A stretch of 64,000 nucleotides of DNA from Candidatus Aminicenantota bacterium (GCA_026987025.1 JALSNJ010000026.1:124001-188000); one strand, 5' to 3'. Numbered from the stretch's first letter, positions 1 through 11,377 are shown. Numbers and translations are program-made. The notes: generated from the sequence alone by a model not told the origin.

Positions 1-1046
1 GCAGATTCCAGGCCATCCTCCCCATAAAGGGAAAAATTCTCAATGTGGAGAAATCCTCCCTGCACAGGATCTTCTCCTCCCAGGAAATAAAGGCCATCAT
101 AACCGCCCTGGGCACCGGGGTGGAGGAAAACTTTGATATCTCTAAATTAAGGTATCACAAGATAATAATAATGACGGACGCCGATGTGGATGGAGCCCAC
201 ATAAGAACCCTGCTCCTGACCTTTTTCTTCCGTTATATGAAACCGGTAATTGAAGGCGGATATCTCTACATAGCCCAACCCCCCCTCTACAGGGTGAAGG
301 ATGGAAAGAAGGTACTTTACTTCAAGGACGACCGGGAATTTAATCGGTTCATAATAAGGAGGATAAAGGACAAGTTCTCCATCCGGGCGGGAGAAAAGGA
401 ATTCAAAGGTAAAGAGCTGGAAAACCTCCTTAAAACCCTCATGACGAAAAGAAGCGTGCTCTCTTACTTAGGAAGGAAGGGCTTCAAAAAGGAGATTCTG
501 GACATTATTTTAGAGGCAGGAATAAGGGACCGGGACGAGTTCATCTCGGGGTACAGAGAGCTGGTGGAAAGATTGGAGGAAAGGGGATACTCGGTAAGGT
601 TAACCTACGACGAAGAGGAGGAGACTCCCTCCCTCTTAGTGGGTTATGAAAGGGATGGATATCCCATAACTGTAAGGATTGACGAAGACTTCATCACCTC
701 CCCGGACTTCCTGAGCTATTCACAGAGAATTGAAGGGTTCAGCCCCCCCTTCAAAATTGAGGGGGAGGATAGGGAAATAAAGGACGAAATGGAGCTTCTG
801 GAAAGAATACTTCAGCGGGCCAAGAAGGGGCTTAACATACAGAGGTTTAAGGGCCTGGGGGAGATGAACCCTCAGCAGCTCTGGGAAACCACCATGGACC
901 CCCAGCGCCGCAGGCTCCTGCAGGTGAGGATAGAGGACGGTATGGAGGCCGACGAAATTTTCTCCATACTCATGGGAGAGTCGGTGGAAAAGAGGAAGAA
1001 CTTTATCGTGGAAAACTCCTTAGAGGTCAGGAACCTGGACCTTTAA
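1..1046 (+). CDS. gyrB: DNA gyrase subunit B, C-terminal part (5' end outside window)
   Basis: ATPase subunit of DNA gyrase, which introduces negative supercoils together with GyrA. The reading frame is open from base 3, so this is the last 347 residues of a longer protein. The TOPRIM metal-binding motif TDADVDGAH (bases about 174-200) and the C-terminal core [20 protein letters not shown] (bases about 843-902) are both present. Between them lies an insert of roughly 160 residues (bases about 370-830) of the kind found in gyrases of Gram-negative bacteria and absent from short Gram-positive ones. The stop codon overlaps the rho stop codon on the other strand by 4 bases (TTAA). ParE is an alternative name, but the sequence fits GyrB well. 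Confidence 0.96.
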   Translation, partial: RFQAILPIKGKILNVEKSSLHRIFSSQEIKAIITALGTGVEENFDISKLRYHKIIIMTDADVDGAHIRTLLLTFFFRYMKPVIEGGYLYIAQPPLYRVKDGKKVLYFKDDREFNRFIIRRIKDKFSIRAGEKEFKGKELENLLKTLMTKRSVLSYLGRKGFKKEILDIILEAGIRDRDEFISGYRELVERLEERGYSVRLTYDEEEETPSLLVGYERDGYPITVRIDEDFITSPDFLSYSQRIEGFSPPFKIEGEDREIKDEMELLERILQRAKKGLNIQRFKGLGEMNPQQLWETTMDPQRRRLLQVRIEDGMEADEIFSILMGESVEKRKNFIVENSLEVRNLDL

Positions 1047-2305
1047 AGTTTGTCCATGGTGGCTATGAATTCCTCGTTGCTCTTGGTCTTTTTGAGCTTA
1101 TCTAAAAGAAGCTCCATGGCCTCTGCGGGGTCCATCTGGGAAAGGACCTTCCTTAAAAGCCATATCCTGTGAAGCCAGTGCTTGGGAAGCAGAAGCTCCT
1201 CCCTTCTTGTTCCGGATTTGTTGAGGTCTATAGCAGGGAATATCCTCTTATCCGATAAATAACGGGTAAGGTTAATCTCACAGTTTCCGGTGCCCTTGAA
1301 CTCCTCAAAGATAACATCGTCCATACGGCTTCCGGTTTCTATAAGAGCCGTTCCCACTATGGTTAAAGAGCCCCCTTCCTCAATGTTCCTGGCGGCCCCA
1401 AAAAACTTCTTGGGTTTGTGCAGGGCGCTGGCCTCAAGACCTCCGGAAAGCACCTTCCCCGAGGTGGGAATAAGGGCATTGTAGGCCCTGGTCATTCTGG
1501 TTATGGAATCCAGAAGTATTACCACATCCCTCTTCATCTCCACAAGCCGCTTGGCCTTTTCCAGAACTATCTCCGCCACCTGGGCATGCCTCCTGGGGGG
1601 CTGGTCAAAGGTGGAGTGGACCACTTCCCCTTTTACAGACCGGTCAAAGTCCGTAACCTCCTCCGGCCTTTCGTCAATGAGGAGGACTATGAGGTATATT
1701 TCCGGATGATTTTGCTCTATGGAATGGGCTATGGTTTTCAAAAGGGTGGTTTTTCCTGTCCTGGGGGCCGCCACGATGAGGGCACGCTGGCCCTTTCCTA
1801 TAGGGGTAAAAAGGTCCATAACCCTGGCGGAAAGGTTGTCCGGGGTGGTCTCCAGAACTATCCTTTCTTCGGGGAAAAGGGGCGTGAGTTTCTCAAAGCT
1901 CACCCCCCTCCTCATCTTTACGGCTTTCTGAGGGGGAACGAAATTTATAGCGTCTATCCTCACTAAGGAAAAAAACTTCTCGTCCCCCTTGGGTTCCCTT
2001 ACTATGCCGGATATGGTGTCGCCGGTCCTCAGGTCAAACTTCTTTATCTGAGAGGGGGAGACATAGATGTCCTCGGGGGAAGGGGTATAGCTGTGATGGG
2101 CGAGGCGAAGAAACCCCTTACCATCCTGGAGAACCTCCAGCACCCCCTCGGCGAAGATCTGACCGTTTTTTCTGGCCTGGGCCGCCAGAATGTTGAATAT
2201 CAACTCGTCCTTTTTCATGGTGGTGGGACTGTGAACTTCCAGGGTTCTGGCAAGCTGGACCAGTTCCTGGAACTTCATTTCCTCAAGTTCTTCTAAGGTA
2301 TACAT
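1043..2305 (-). CDS. rho: Transcription termination factor Rho
   Basis: Hexameric RNA-dependent helicase that ends transcription. 420 aa, the usual length. Visible parts: N-terminal helical Rho_N domain (about 1-45), cold-shock-like RNA-binding domain with GFLR (64-67), then the RecA-type ATPase with Walker A APRTGKTT (180-187), the DERPEEV segment (211-217), and the Q-loop region [17 protein letters not shown] (285-301). Last gene of the tig-clpP-clpX-lon-engB-rho operon; its start overlaps the end of engB by 13 bases. Since all convergent gene pairs in this window lack intergenic space, Rho may carry much of the termination here; that is inference. Confidence 0.97.
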   Translation of the reverse strand: MYTLEELEEMKFQELVQLARTLEVHSPTTMKKDELIFNILAAQARKNGQIFAEGVLEVLQDGKGFLRLAHHSYTPSPEDIYVSPSQIKKFDLRTGDTISGIVREPKGDEKFFSLVRIDAINFVPPQKAVKMRRGVSFEKLTPLFPEERIVLETTPDNLSARVMDLFTPIGKGQRALIVAAPRTGKTTLLKTIAHSIEQNHPEIYLIVLLIDERPEEVTDFDRSVKGEVVHSTFDQPPRRHAQVAEIVLEKAKRLVEMKRDVVILLDSITRMTRAYNALIPTSGKVLSGGLEASALHKPKKFFGAARNIEEGGSLTIVGTALIETGSRMDDVIFEEFKGTGNCEINLTRYLSDKRIFPAIDLNKSGTRREELLLPKHWLHRIWLLRKVLSQMDPAEAMELLLDKLKKTKSNEEFIATMDKL

Positions 2306-2889
2306 TTCTCACCTCTCTCTATTTTCTCTATGCAGGATATTAGCTCCTTCCTTCCCTGGCCCGTCCTGGCGGAGGTAGGAATCGCCGGTCTGGAAAATCT
2401 CTCCTCTATTTCCCTGACCAGATTATGGATTTGCTGTTTATTTGTCTTGTCGGATTTAGTCAAAACGAAGGCGAAATCCTGACCTAAAAATCTTAACCAA
2501 TCCACCAGCTGTAAGTCAAGGGGGGTAAGACCTATCCTGGAGTCCAGAAGAATGAAGTTTGTTTTTATTCCCCTTTGAAAACGGAAGAATTCCTCCATCA
2601 AAGAAGCCCATCTCTGCCTTTCGGCCCTGGACCTTCTGGCGTAACCGTAACCGGGCAGATCCACCAGCACCAGGCTGCCGTCCACCAGGAAGTAATTGAC
2701 CGAAGCGGTTTTACCCGGGCGGGAACTCACCTTCGCCGCCCTTCTGTTCCATACCAGAAGGTTAATGAGGGAGGACTTTCCCACATTGGAGCGTCCGCAA
2801 AAGGTAAAGACAGGATAGGGAAAATTCACAAAATCCTTTTTTGAAAAAGCCGATTTCAGGAATTCCACCTTTTTCCAGTCCCTTCTCAA
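2293..2889 (-). CDS. engB: Ribosome biogenesis GTPase EngB (YsxC/YihA)
   Basis: Small GTPase required for assembly of the large ribosomal subunit. 198 aa, full length. G motifs: G1 GRSNVGKS (32-39), switch-I Thr in RPGKT (57-61), G3 DLPG (77-80), G4 TKSD (144-147), G5 TSA near 177. The start is a TTG that overlaps the lon stop codon (TTGA), with no GGAGG before it, so translation is probably coupled to lon. The lon-engB adjacency is common in bacteria and supports the call. Confidence 0.95.
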   Translation of the reverse strand: MRRDWKKVEFLKSAFSKKDFVNFPYPVFTFCGRSNVGKSSLINLLVWNRRAAKVSSRPGKTASVNYFLVDGSLVLVDLPGYGYARRSRAERQRWASLMEEFFRFQRGIKTNFILLDSRIGLTPLDLQLVDWLRFLGQDFAFVLTKSDKTNKQQIHNLVREIEERFSRPAIPTSARTGQGRKELISCIEKIERGEKCIP

Positions 2890-5159
2890 TTGGTTGCTTG
2901 GGGAAATCTGAACTCCCTGAGGCTTAAAGGCCGCTCTAAAGCCTCCTCTATTACCTGGTCCATATTTGAGACCAAGATAATCTGCAGCTTACCCCTAACC
3001 TCTGCGGGAACCTCCTCCAGTTCCGCCTTATTTTCTTCGGGAACAATAACCCTTTTTACCCCTGCCTGGTGGGCCGAAAGGAGTTTTTCCTTGATCCCAC
3101 CCACCTTCAGGACCTTCCCCTTTATGGTCACCTCCCCGGTCATGGCCACATCAAGCCTGACGGGGATACCGGTAAGAAGGGAAAGGAGGGCTGTGGCCAA
3201 GGTTATGCCCGCCGAGGGTCCTTCCTTGGGAACCGCCCCCTCCGGAATGTGCACATGGATGTCGTAGTCCCTGAACCTGGAAAGGTCCACCCCTAAGGAG
3301 GATAGTTTGGTTTTAACAAAAGTAAAGGCTATCTGGGCGGATTCCTTCATTATTTCCCCCAGCCTTCCTGTAAGCAGAAGCTGACCCTTCCCCTGGCTCA
3401 GGGCAGTTTCTATAATCAAAATATCCCCTCCGTATTCGGTCCAGGCCATCCCGGTGGCCGCCCCCACCTCCTTCCTCCCCTGGACAGACCTCCTGAGATA
3501 CTTCTCGGGACCGAGGTATTCCCTTACCTTATCCGGAGTGATCTCCTCAAAATAATCCTTCCCTTCCTCCGCCACCTTTCTGGCCACCTTCCTGCATATA
3601 GCCCCTATCTCCCTCTCCAGCTCCCTTACCCCGGCTTCCCTGGTGTAGGACCTGATTATGTAGTAAAGGGCATCCTTGGTGAAATATATGTTCTTATCCT
3701 TTATCCCATGGGCTTTGATTTCCTTGGGAACAAGGTAATCCCGGGCGATGTAGAACTTCTCCACCTCCGTATAACCCGGTATTTCTATGATCTCCATTCT
3801 ATCAAGTAAGGGCCTGGGTATCCCCTGCATGTAATTGGCAGTGGTTATAAACAGAACCTCGGATAGGTCAAATTCCACATCTAAGTAGTGGTCCAGAAAG
3901 GCGGAGTTGTGGTCGGGGTCCAGGACTTCCATGAGGGCCGCCGCAGGGTCTCCCCGAAAGTCCGCGCTCATTTTATCTATTTCGTCCAGGAGGAAAACGG
4001 GATTTTTTACCCCCGCCTTTTTAATCCCCTGAATTATCCTTCCGGGATAAGCTCCCACATAGGTTCTTCTGTGGCCCCGGATCTCCGCCTCGTCCCTGAC
4101 CCCTCCTAAGGAAACCCTGACGAATTTCCTGCCGGTGGCTTCGGCTATGGCCTTGGCTATGGAGCTTTTCCCCACCCCCGGGGGACCCACCAGGCACAAT
4201 ATGGCTCCCCTGGGTTTTCTCAACAGGGTCCTTATGGCCAGGTATTCTATGATCCTCTCCTTGGCCTTTTTCAATCCGTAATGTGAGGAATCCAGGACCT
4301 TCCAAGCCTTTTTTATATCCCTGTTCTCCCGGGATTTCTTCTTCCAGGGCATGGAAACCAGCCATTCCACATAACTTCTTATAACCGCCAGCTCTGCGCT
4401 CATGGGGGGCATATGCTCCAGCCGTTCCACTTCCTGTAGGGCCTTTTTCTTTACAGGTTCGGGCATCTCGGAGGTGGCGATCTTATATTTCAGCTCCTCC
4501 ACCTCGTTTCCTGGCTCCGGAGGAGGTGGGGCAGCGGTCTTCCTCCGCCTTCTGTAATTTCCCACCTCCCTTTCCAGGATGTGGGAGAGGAAAAGAAGCC
4601 TTTCCTCGGGATTGAGTATTTCCAGAAGGGTTTGCTTTTCCCAGAGGGGAACCTGAAGGTAGGCCGCCACGAAATAAGAGAAGAGAGCGGGATTCATTAT
4701 GCTGTTGGCCGGCAGGACAAAAGCCCTCCTTTGATGAACCTCCTTGTATTTATCAAAGAGGTCCTTTATCCTTCCCACATGCCTGGAAAGTTGAGAGGAA
4801 GGAACCTCCAGGTCCTCCACCCGGTTTATTCCAACGAAGAAATAGGGGTTGGAGAAAACGAATTCGGCTATTCTGGCCCTGTAAAGACCTTCCACCATTA
4901 CCTTCAGGGTCCGGGAGGGGGTGGGAATTATCTCCTTTATCTCCACCACCACCCCTGTTGTGAAAATATCCCCTGGAGCAGGGTCCGAAACCTCGCTGTC
5001 CCTCTGGGCTGAGAGGAAAAGCAACCCGCTGGAATTTCTCGCCTTTTCCAGGGCCTTCAGGGATTTTTCCCTTCCCACTATAAAGGGGAATTTAACCCCG
5101 GGAAAGGCCACCAGATCCCTTAAAGGGATTAAAGGCAAATATTCTAATTCTATCCTCAT
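2886..5159 (-). CDS. lon: ATP-dependent protease Lon
   Basis: Soluble AAA+ protease that degrades misfolded and regulatory proteins. 757 aa, slightly shorter than the 784 aa E. coli enzyme. N-terminal substrate domain (about 5-200), a short proline-rich linker near 210-217, AAA module with Walker A GPPGVGKS (325-332) and Walker B LLDEID (390-395), then the proteolytic domain with the Ser-Lys dyad: S649 in EGPSAGIT and K692 in GGIKEKLL. The start overlaps the clpX stop by 4 bases. The gene sits between clpX and engB in a protein quality-control operon. No membrane segment, so it is bacterial LonA rather than LonB. Confidence 0.97.
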   Translation of the reverse strand: MRIELEYLPLIPLRDLVAFPGVKFPFIVGREKSLKALEKARNSSGLLFLSAQRDSEVSDPAPGDIFTTGVVVEIKEIIPTPSRTLKVMVEGLYRARIAEFVFSNPYFFVGINRVEDLEVPSSQLSRHVGRIKDLFDKYKEVHQRRAFVLPANSIMNPALFSYFVAAYLQVPLWEKQTLLEILNPEERLLFLSHILEREVGNYRRRRKTAAPPPPEPGNEVEELKYKIATSEMPEPVKKKALQEVERLEHMPPMSAELAVIRSYVEWLVSMPWKKKSRENRDIKKAWKVLDSSHYGLKKAKERIIEYLAIRTLLRKPRGAILCLVGPPGVGKSSIAKAIAEATGRKFVRVSLGGVRDEAEIRGHRRTYVGAYPGRIIQGIKKAGVKNPVFLLDEIDKMSADFRGDPAAALMEVLDPDHNSAFLDHYLDVEFDLSEVLFITTANYMQGIPRPLLDRMEIIEIPGYTEVEKFYIARDYLVPKEIKAHGIKDKNIYFTKDALYYIIRSYTREAGVRELEREIGAICRKVARKVAEEGKDYFEEITPDKVREYLGPEKYLRRSVQGRKEVGAATGMAWTEYGGDILIIETALSQGKGQLLLTGRLGEIMKESAQIAFTFVKTKLSSLGVDLSRFRDYDIHVHIPEGAVPKEGPSAGITLATALLSLLTGIPVRLDVAMTGEVTIKGKVLKVGGIKEKLLSAHQAGVKRVIVPEENKAELEEVPAEVRGKLQIILVSNMDQVIEEALERPLSLREFRFPQATN

Positions 5160-6370
5160 ACCGCCTTCTTCAACCTCGTGAGAGAGATTTCCCCCCTCAA
5201 AACATCCTCTTCCTCCACCACTATTTTACCCTTTATCCCCAGGGCCGGAACCTGATACATGAGGTCCTCCATGAGCTCTTCCATTATGGACTTTAGCCCC
5301 CTGGCCCCCAGCTTCCTCTTCTGCGCTATGGAGGCTATGGCCCTCAGGGCCTCAGGGGTGAACTCCAGCTCCACTCCGTCCATGGCCAGCAGTTTCTTGT
5401 ACTGTTTCACCAGGGAGTTGGTCGGTTCGGTGAGTATCCTTACGAGGTCCTCCTGGGTAAGCTCGTGGAAGACGCCCACCACCGGGAACCTTCCCACAAG
5501 CTCAGGGATGAGTCCGTACTTTATGAGATCGTCGGGGATAACTTCCTGAAGGAGCTGAAACTTCTCCTCCTTGGAGGGCATGGGCTTCCCATGGAAGCCC
5601 ATGGTGCTCCTCCGCAACCTCTGGGCGATTACCTCCTCCAGTCCTACGAAGGCTCCCCCGGCAATAAAGAGGATGTTCCTTGTGTTCATGCGGATAAACT
5701 CCTGGTGGGGGTGCTTTCTTCCCCCCTGGGGGGGAACATTGGCCACAGTTCCTTCCACTATTTTCAAAAGGGCCTGCTGAACTCCCTCTCCGGAGACATC
5801 CCTGGTTATGGATGGATTCTCCGATTTCCTGGTTATCTTATCTATCTCGTCTATGTATATGATCCCCTTCTCCGCCAGCTCCAGGTCTCCATCGGCGGCT
5901 TCGTAAAGGCGAAGCAGAATGTTCTCCACATCCTCCCCCACATAGCCTGCCTCGGTTATGGTGGTGGCATCGGCTATGGCAAAGGGAACTGAAAGGATTT
6001 TGGCCAGGGTCTCGGCGATCAGGGTTTTTCCCGTGCCGGTGGGACCTATCAGGAGGATATTGGACTTTTGAAGCTCCACATCTCCTCCGCTTTCCCCGTA
6101 CATGATCCTTTTGTAATGGTTGTAAACCGCCACCGCTATCTTCTTTTTGGCCTCCTGCTGACCTACAACATAGCGGTCCAGGGCGGCCTTTACCTCATGG
6201 GGTTTAAGCAGCTTTATTTCCCTGTTCTTATGCCTTGGTCTGGGAAGGAGAAATCTGTGATAAATCTCCTCCACGCAGAAGGAGCATATGCTTCCCCCGG
6301 GCCCTGTAAAAAAGGCCGGAGCCTCCCCTTCCCTCCTTCCGCAAATTATGCAGCGCTTTTCCTTTCTCAT
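5156..6370 (-). CDS. clpX: ClpXP protease ATPase subunit ClpX
   Basis: AAA+ unfoldase that feeds substrates to ClpP. 404 aa. N-terminal zinc-binding domain with Cys 7, 10, 29 and 32; Walker A GPTGTGKT (109-116); pore loop GYVG (143-146); Walker B YIDEID (172-177); RKH loop (218-220). The ClpP-docking loop reads MGF (257-259), where IGF or LGF is usual, a conservative change. The start overlaps the clpP stop by 4 bases, so ClpX and ClpP are co-translated. Confidence 0.97.
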   Translation of the reverse strand: MRKEKRCIICGRREGEAPAFFTGPGGSICSFCVEEIYHRFLLPRPRHKNREIKLLKPHEVKAALDRYVVGQQEAKKKIAVAVYNHYKRIMYGESGGDVELQKSNILLIGPTGTGKTLIAETLAKILSVPFAIADATTITEAGYVGEDVENILLRLYEAADGDLELAEKGIIYIDEIDKITRKSENPSITRDVSGEGVQQALLKIVEGTVANVPPQGGRKHPHQEFIRMNTRNILFIAGGAFVGLEEVIAQRLRRSTMGFHGKPMPSKEEKFQLLQEVIPDDLIKYGLIPELVGRFPVVGVFHELTQEDLVRILTEPTNSLVKQYKKLLAMDGVELEFTPEALRAIASIAQKRKLGARGLKSIMEELMEDLMYQVPALGIKGKIVVEEEDVLRGEISLTRLKKAV

Positions 6371-6957
6371 TCCCTCTTCTCAAGTATTCTGTCTATAATC
6401 CCGTATTTCAGGGCTTCCTCCGGGCTCATGAAGTAGTCCCTTTCGGTGTCCTTCTCCAGCTTATCCTTAGGCTGTCCCGTGTGTCTATGGAGAATGGAAA
6501 GGAGAATCTCCTTGAGCCTCAGTATCTCGTCGGTCCAGATTTTCACATCCGGAGCATGTCCCTGATATCCCCCCATGGGCTGATGAAGCATTATCCTGGA
6601 GTGGGGAAGGGAAAACCTCTTCCCCTTAGTGCCAGCAGCCAAGAGCACCGCAGCCATGGAGGCCGCCTGTCCTATGCATATGGTCACCACATCCGGCTTT
6701 ATGAACTGCATGGTGTCGTAAATGGCGAGGCCGGCGGTTATCTCCCCTCCCGGGCTGTTTATGTAAAGATAAATGTCCTTCTCAGGGTCCTGGGCTTCTA
6801 AAAAGAGAAGCTGGGCCACCACCAGATTGGCGGTGGTCTCATCTATGGGAAAACCCAGAAGAATTATATTGTCCTTCAGAAGGCGAGAGTAAATATCATA
6901 GGCCCTTTCTCCCCTGCCGGTCTGCTCTATTACATAGGGTATAGGGATATATGTCAT
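6367..6957 (-). CDS. clpP: ATP-dependent Clp protease proteolytic subunit ClpP
   Basis: Serine protease that forms the tetradecameric degradation chamber. 196 aa. Catalytic triad visible: S100 in GQAASMAA, H125 in MLHQP, and D174 in TERD. The oxyanion-region sequence NSPGG (67-71) is present. There is only a very short leader before the conserved [13 protein letters not shown] block. It overlaps tig by 4 bases upstream and clpX by 4 bases downstream. Confidence 0.97.
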   Translation of the reverse strand: MTYIPIPYVIEQTGRGERAYDIYSRLLKDNIILLGFPIDETTANLVVAQLLFLEAQDPEKDIYLYINSPGGEITAGLAIYDTMQFIKPDVVTICIGQAASMAAVLLAAGTKGKRFSLPHSRIMLHQPMGGYQGHAPDVKIWTDEILRLKEILLSILHRHTGQPKDKLEKDTERDYFMSPEEALKYGIIDRILEKRE

Positions 6958-8240
6958 TTCTTCTTTCCTTCTTCCGCTCTTTCCGTTTCCTTAATTATAG
7001 CATGTTCCCTTACATATTGAAGGGCCTTCTCCACCAAAAGACCTTCCTTCAGGTCTTCCTCGCTTAACCCCTCCCTCTTCAAAATTTCCCTCATTTGCTT
7101 CTGGGTTACCCCCCGGGAGCTGGCCATTTCCTTTATCTTTTCCTTGATTTCCTTTTTATCCACCTCAAAGCCCTGCTTCTCCGCTATCTTTAAAAGTATA
7201 AAACGGTCCCGGACCCTCCTTTCCGCTTCCCTCCTTATTTCAGGGCTCATGGAAACCCACTCCTCCTCGCTGACCTTTCCACCCCTGGCAGTAATGTCCA
7301 TAAGGGTGGAGGCGGCCAATTTCCTGAACTCCTCGTCCACCAGGGCCTCAGGAACAGGAACCGGATTTTTCTCCCGGAGCTTTTCCTTTATCCTTTCCCT
7401 TATCCTGTTCTCCTTCATATCTTTGAGCTGCTCCTCTGCCCTCTGGAAAAGCCTTTCCCTCATCTCCTTGAGGCTCTTGTACTTGAATTTCCTGGCAAAG
7501 GCATCGTCCAGGGGAGGAAGAATCGGCCTCCTAACCTCCACGACCTTGACTTCGTGGAGCACCTCCTTGCCCGCCAGCCTCTTCACCGGATAGTCTTCAG
7601 GATAGGTTTCTGTGTATGTGAAAACTTCCCCGGCCTTCTTGCCCAGAAGCCTGGATGGAAGTTCCTCTTTATCCGAGGCCTGCACTATGTACTTTTCCAT
7701 GGGAAAGCGTTTCTTGGTCTTGGCGTCTATCCTCTGAAGGTGAATATAAACCTGGTCCCCTTCTCCGGCGGGCTCTTTCTTTTTTTCCATTATAGCGTTT
7801 TTCCTTTGAAGGTCCTTCAGGGTGTTTTCCACCATCTCCTCCGGAGTGACCTCCATTTTCTCCACCTCCACCTGGAGGTTTTTATAACCTTCCACATCGT
7901 ATTCGGGAATTTCCTCAAACTCAGCCTCCAGGTCCACCCCCTTTTCCTTGCTAAAATTCCAGTTCTTCAGCACAGGGTTCCTCACAGGTTTGGCCCTTTT
8001 GAGTATCTCCTCCCTCAAAAGGGGGATTAGCTTCTCATCCAGGAGCCTGGCTATAATCTTTTCCTTTAAAAGACCCTCGGCCAGGGAAAGGGGAACCCGG
8101 CCCTTTCTGAAGCCGGCCACCTTGGCGCTCCGGGCATAATCCTTGAGAATCCTGTTGTAGTCCTGGAGGACCTCCTGGGGTTCCAGGTGCATAGTAAACC
8201 TTCTTTTCGTTTCGCTGATTTTTTCTAAATGGATTTGCAT
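6954..8240 (-). CDS. tig: Trigger factor (ribosome-associated chaperone and prolyl isomerase)
   Basis: Chaperone that binds nascent chains at the ribosome exit. 428 aa from the ATG at 8240, which gives the expected N-terminus. Ribosome-binding signature GFRKGRVP (43-50), a PPIase-like middle domain (about 155-240) and a long helical C-terminal domain. The frame is open upstream to 8288, but that stretch lies inside the tRNA-Leu gene and is not coding. Only 9 bases separate the tRNA 3' end from the ATG, with no ribosome binding site between them. Tail overlaps clpP by 4 bases. PPIase activity is assumed from the family. Confidence 0.93.
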   Translation of the reverse strand: MQIHLEKISETKRRFTMHLEPQEVLQDYNRILKDYARSAKVAGFRKGRVPLSLAEGLLKEKIIARLLDEKLIPLLREEILKRAKPVRNPVLKNWNFSKEKGVDLEAEFEEIPEYDVEGYKNLQVEVEKMEVTPEEMVENTLKDLQRKNAIMEKKKEPAGEGDQVYIHLQRIDAKTKKRFPMEKYIVQASDKEELPSRLLGKKAGEVFTYTETYPEDYPVKRLAGKEVLHEVKVVEVRRPILPPLDDAFARKFKYKSLKEMRERLFQRAEEQLKDMKENRIRERIKEKLREKNPVPVPEALVDEEFRKLAASTLMDITARGGKVSEEEWVSMSPEIRREAERRVRDRFILLKIAEKQGFEVDKKEIKEKIKEMASSRGVTQKQMREILKREGLSEEDLKEGLLVEKALQYVREHAIIKETERAEEGKKK

Positions 8241-8249
8241 AATCTTAAA

Positions 8250-8331
<82 letters not shown>

Positions 8332-8341
8332 AGCCTTAAAT

Positions 8342-8370
8342 ATTTTGCCACAGCTTCTGCCTTTAGTCAA
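8342..8370 (-). promoter_or_regulatory. Promoter for tRNA-Leu and probably the tig-clpPX-lon-engB-rho operon
   Basis: TTGACT (8365-8370), 17-bp spacer, CAAAAT (8342-8347) on the minus strand. The predicted start near 8335 lies about 4 nt before the tRNA. The -35 element overlaps the stop codon of the upstream kinase gene. No other promoter-like pair was seen between tRNA-Leu and tig. Confidence 0.6.
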
Positions 8371-10756
8371 TAGGGCCGCAGTAAAGAAGGGCATCCAGAA
8401 GCTCAGCCCCTGAGGAAAACCTTTCTTCCGGGTTCTTTGCCAGGCAGGTCTCCACAAAATCAACCCAGCATCTGGGAACCTCAACGAACTGAGAAACAGG
8501 CGGGGCCGGGGAAGTGAGGATCCAGGAAATTAGTACTGAAAGGTCCGGGTGATGAAAGGGAAATTTTCCGGTAAGCATCCAGAAAACCACCACTCCGAAG
8601 GAATAAATGTCGGAGGCAGGGGTTATAAGTCCGCTTTTGAGGGTTTCTGGAGGAATGAAATGGGGCGTACCCGTTATGTTAGAGGTAGCCTCCCGAAGGG
8701 TCCTCAGGGTTCTTGCTATTCCGAAATCAGTAAGCTTTACCTCCTGGCTTTTTACCCCCTCCAGGCTTTTAAAATGTCCTTCTATCAGTATGTTGGATGG
8801 CTTCACATCCCTGTGGACCACCTTGTTTTCATGAAGATAGGAAAGGGCCCGGGAGGTGCCAAGAGCCACCTCCTTCACCTGGGAAAGCGGAAAAGGGGGA
8901 GGGGATTCCCGGGAGATGGAGGCCAGGGAGGTTCCCCGGATGTATTCCATGGCTATATAAAGGGTGCTTCCCTCCTGGCCGCTTTCGAAAAAACGAACTA
9001 CATTGGGATGGGACAGTTTTTTAAGGATCTCGGCTTCCCTGAGGAAGCCTCTCAGCTCTTCGGGGCTGGCCCTTATGCCGTCTATCACCTTCAGGGCCAC
9101 CCTTTTCCCCTTCTTCAGACTTCTTCCCTGATAAACCACCCCCATCCCTCCCCTCCCTATCTCCTTCAGAATCTGATAGGAACCCAGAACATTTCCCTTC
9201 ACCCTGCCCACCAGAAGCGCCGCCGCTCCCACAAGAAGGCTAAAGAATAGAAATATTCCCACAAGAATCCTGGCCACATCCAGGGAGGCCTTGCCGAAGA
9301 GTGTATAAATTTCCATGCTGTTTTTAAGGAGTTCATAACGGATCTCTCTGGAAGGGAAATCCTCCATCCTCATCCTGGAGGCTAAGGCCCGGGCCTTTAC
9401 TATGTAGGGATAGGCCCTTAGGGAATAAACGACCCATGGGAGGAAGCCATCTTTGCCCAAGAAACGATAAACCTTGTAAAGCTCCAGATAAATTTTTAGC
9501 CTGTCCCTGTCGGTAGGAGCGTAGGAAAGGGCTTCCTTTATTTTGTCCGCAGCCCTGGAATAGTCTCCCAGGCGCAAGTAGCACTGCCTTTCCAGCTCCA
9601 GGCTGGAAAACAAAAGCTCCCTGTCCTGCTTCCTTCTCCCCACTTCCTCCAGGCCCTTTCCCATTTCCAGGGCTTCCTCCACCTTGCCCCTGGACATAAG
9701 AGCCCTGGCCAGGGCTAACTCCGAAGCGTAAAGGGCTGTGAAAAACCCGAATCGCTTTGCTTCCCGCTGTCCAAGCCTCGCATATCTATCAGCCTCCTCC
9801 GGTTTGTTCAACTTTATAAGCACCATGGAAAGCAGGGAGTAAACATAGGCCCTTTTATAGGAAGGGGCTCTCATAAACTCAAGGGCCTTTGAAAGGTCCT
9901 CCCTGGCTGCCTCGTAAAGGTAGTTTTCGTAAAACAAATAGGCCCTGGAGACCAGAACATCCACCATAAGAGTTTTTTTCCCGAAGGTCCTACAAAAACC
10001 GAGAATTTGGTTGAACTTCTCCAGGGCCTCATTGAACTTACCGAGTTTTCCGTAGCTGGTGGCCAGCATTCTCTTATAAAGGTTGTGGAGGTCCAGGAGA
10101 TACAGCCTTTCCGTCTCCTCGGTGGCTCTAAGGATGAAAAGCAACCGCTGTTGAGGCTGTTTTGCTATGGCATAGTAAAAGTGGCGAAGGAACCAGAAGG
10201 GGTATCTGAAGGGGATTCTCCCTTCCCAGGTCCTTATCAGAGGGAAAGCCTGGGCAGCTCTCCGTTTTACCAGTAGGGCGTTTAGATACCAAAAAACAAA
10301 GAAAAGGGAGGTTTCAGGGTCCCGGGCCTTGGAGTACCTTAAGTAAAACTTCTCCGCCTCGGTCAAGGATGGAAAACCTTTTTTTAATTCCTTTAAATAC
10401 GAAAGGGCCTCCTCAGGAAGACCGGACTTTCCCTCCCAGCCTGCGGCCAGGAGGTCCCGCAGGATGAAGGGATTGGGAGGGGGATTTTGTATTTTGTTTA
10501 CAATGCCCTTTAAAGGCCTGGAAAGGTTCTTTCTGTACAGGAAAAGGAGAAATCTGTGCTGGAAGGAGGTCCGACTGAAGGGGCTGATAAAGCCCTTTCC
10601 TCCGTAGGCCATTATCCCGGCAGCGGATTTATAGGCGTGATAAAAATCCTCCTTCTCCTTCAAAATATAAAAAAGCCCCTGGAGCTTGTAAACCAGAGGC
10701 CTTCGGGAAAACATCAGGCGATAATAATTCTCCACCGTCCCGGCCCAGAGGCCCAA
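8363..10756 (-). CDS. Membrane Ser/Thr protein kinase with N-terminal TPR-rich region
   Basis: Eukaryotic-like (Hanks-type) kinase, about 797 aa from the TTG at 10756. Residues 1-490 are helical with TPR-like repeats (about 225-440); a single membrane segment spans 494-516; the kinase domain (527-790) has glycine loop GRGGMG (534-539), Lys 556, HRD 648-650 with Lys 652 and Asn 655, DFG 677-679 and PPE (702-704) in place of APE, so it should be active. The start is unresolved: the frame is open upstream to a TAG at 10793-10795, and that extension reads VKRVSSLLLALGLWAG, like a signal peptide, but offers no ATG, GTG or TTG. A GGGTGGGG-type ribosome site lies just at its beginning. If a signal peptide is made, the TPR part is outside the cytoplasm and senses there. 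It follows the exported protein gene by about 50 bases. Confidence 0.85.
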   Translation of the reverse strand: MGLWAGTVENYYRLMFSRRPLVYKLQGLFYILKEKEDFYHAYKSAAGIMAYGGKGFISPFSRTSFQHRFLLFLYRKNLSRPLKGIVNKIQNPPPNPFILRDLLAAGWEGKSGLPEEALSYLKELKKGFPSLTEAEKFYLRYSKARDPETSLFFVFWYLNALLVKRRAAQAFPLIRTWEGRIPFRYPFWFLRHFYYAIAKQPQQRLLFILRATEETERLYLLDLHNLYKRMLATSYGKLGKFNEALEKFNQILGFCRTFGKKTLMVDVLVSRAYLFYENYLYEAAREDLSKALEFMRAPSYKRAYVYSLLSMVLIKLNKPEEADRYARLGQREAKRFGFFTALYASELALARALMSRGKVEEALEMGKGLEEVGRRKQDRELLFSSLELERQCYLRLGDYSRAADKIKEALSYAPTDRDRLKIYLELYKVYRFLGKDGFLPWVVYSLRAYPYIVKARALASRMRMEDFPSREIRYELLKNSMEIYTLFGKASLDVARILVGIFLFFSLLVGAAALLVGRVKGNVLGSYQILKEIGRGGMGVVYQGRSLKKGKRVALKVIDGIRASPEELRGFLREAEILKKLSHPNVVRFFESGQEGSTLYIAMEYIRGTSLASISRESPPPFPLSQVKEVALGTSRALSYLHENKVVHRDVKPSNILIEGHFKSLEGVKSQEVKLTDFGIARTLRTLREATSNITGTPHFIPPETLKSGLITPASDIYSFGVVVFWMLTGKFPFHHPDLSVLISWILTSPAPPVSQFVEVPRCWVDFVETCLAKNPEERFSSGAELLDALLYCGPID

Positions 10757-10809
10757 AGCCAGGAGAAGAGAAGAAACTCTTTTTACCCCACCCTAAGAAT
10801 TATTTTAGG

Positions 10810-11331
10810 TTAACGAAAAATAATTTCCACCTCCTCTCCCTCATCTTTAAAATAGAGGAACCTCACAGGCCCCACATATCCGCCCAGATATGTCTCCGGA
10901 TGTTTTATGAAGTCCATGACGGCCCTCGCCACCGCTTCCCCTTCACGGTCCTGGTCCTCAAGGTGAGGGGAAAACCAGAGGAAGGCCCGCAGGAGCCAGA
11001 GGGGAAGGTTTATGCTTATCTCGCTTTCTCCCCGGACCCTGAGGTGAAACTTGGTGTAGGTCCTTCCGGGCTCCGGCTCAACCGCAGATTTGAAGGGTTC
11101 CAGCCATATCTCCCTTTCCCCTTCTTCGCACTTCAGGGTCAGCCTTCCCCTGGACCTCAGCTCCCCGAGGTCTACCTTCCGCCCCCCTATGGAAACAGCC
11201 TCCCCGCCCTGGAAGGCCTCTTGGGGGAGCAGAAATTCAAAATAGGAGCCTTCACCCTTTCCTTTAATCCGGAAAAGGCCCCCGGCCTGAAGAAGCAAAG
11301 AAACGATGAAGATGCTCACGATCTTTCTCAT
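10810..11331 (-). CDS. Exported protein of unknown function
   Basis: 173 aa; I do not recognise the family. The first 18 residues (MRKIVSIFIVSLLLQAGG) form a signal peptide; the rest is mostly beta-like with a segment rich in Trp/Phe/Leu near 105-120 and an acidic tail. Cys 68 is the only cysteine. The start is supported by GGAGG seven bases before the ATG. It is first in a two-gene unit with the membrane Ser/Thr kinase, so an envelope role connected with the kinase's sensor region is possible, but that is inference. No clear promoter was found in the 11332-11413 gap for this strand. Confidence 0.7.
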   Translation of the reverse strand: MRKIVSIFIVSLLLQAGGLFRIKGKGEGSYFEFLLPQEAFQGGEAVSIGGRKVDLGELRSRGRLTLKCEEGEREIWLEPFKSAVEPEPGRTYTKFHLRVRGESEISINLPLWLLRAFLWFSPHLEDQDREGEAVARAVMDFIKHPETYLGGYVGPVRFLYFKDEGEEVEIIFR

Positions 11332-11377
11332 CTTTCCCTCCTGTAGTTTTTACGATTTCAGCGAGAAAAATCCGCAT

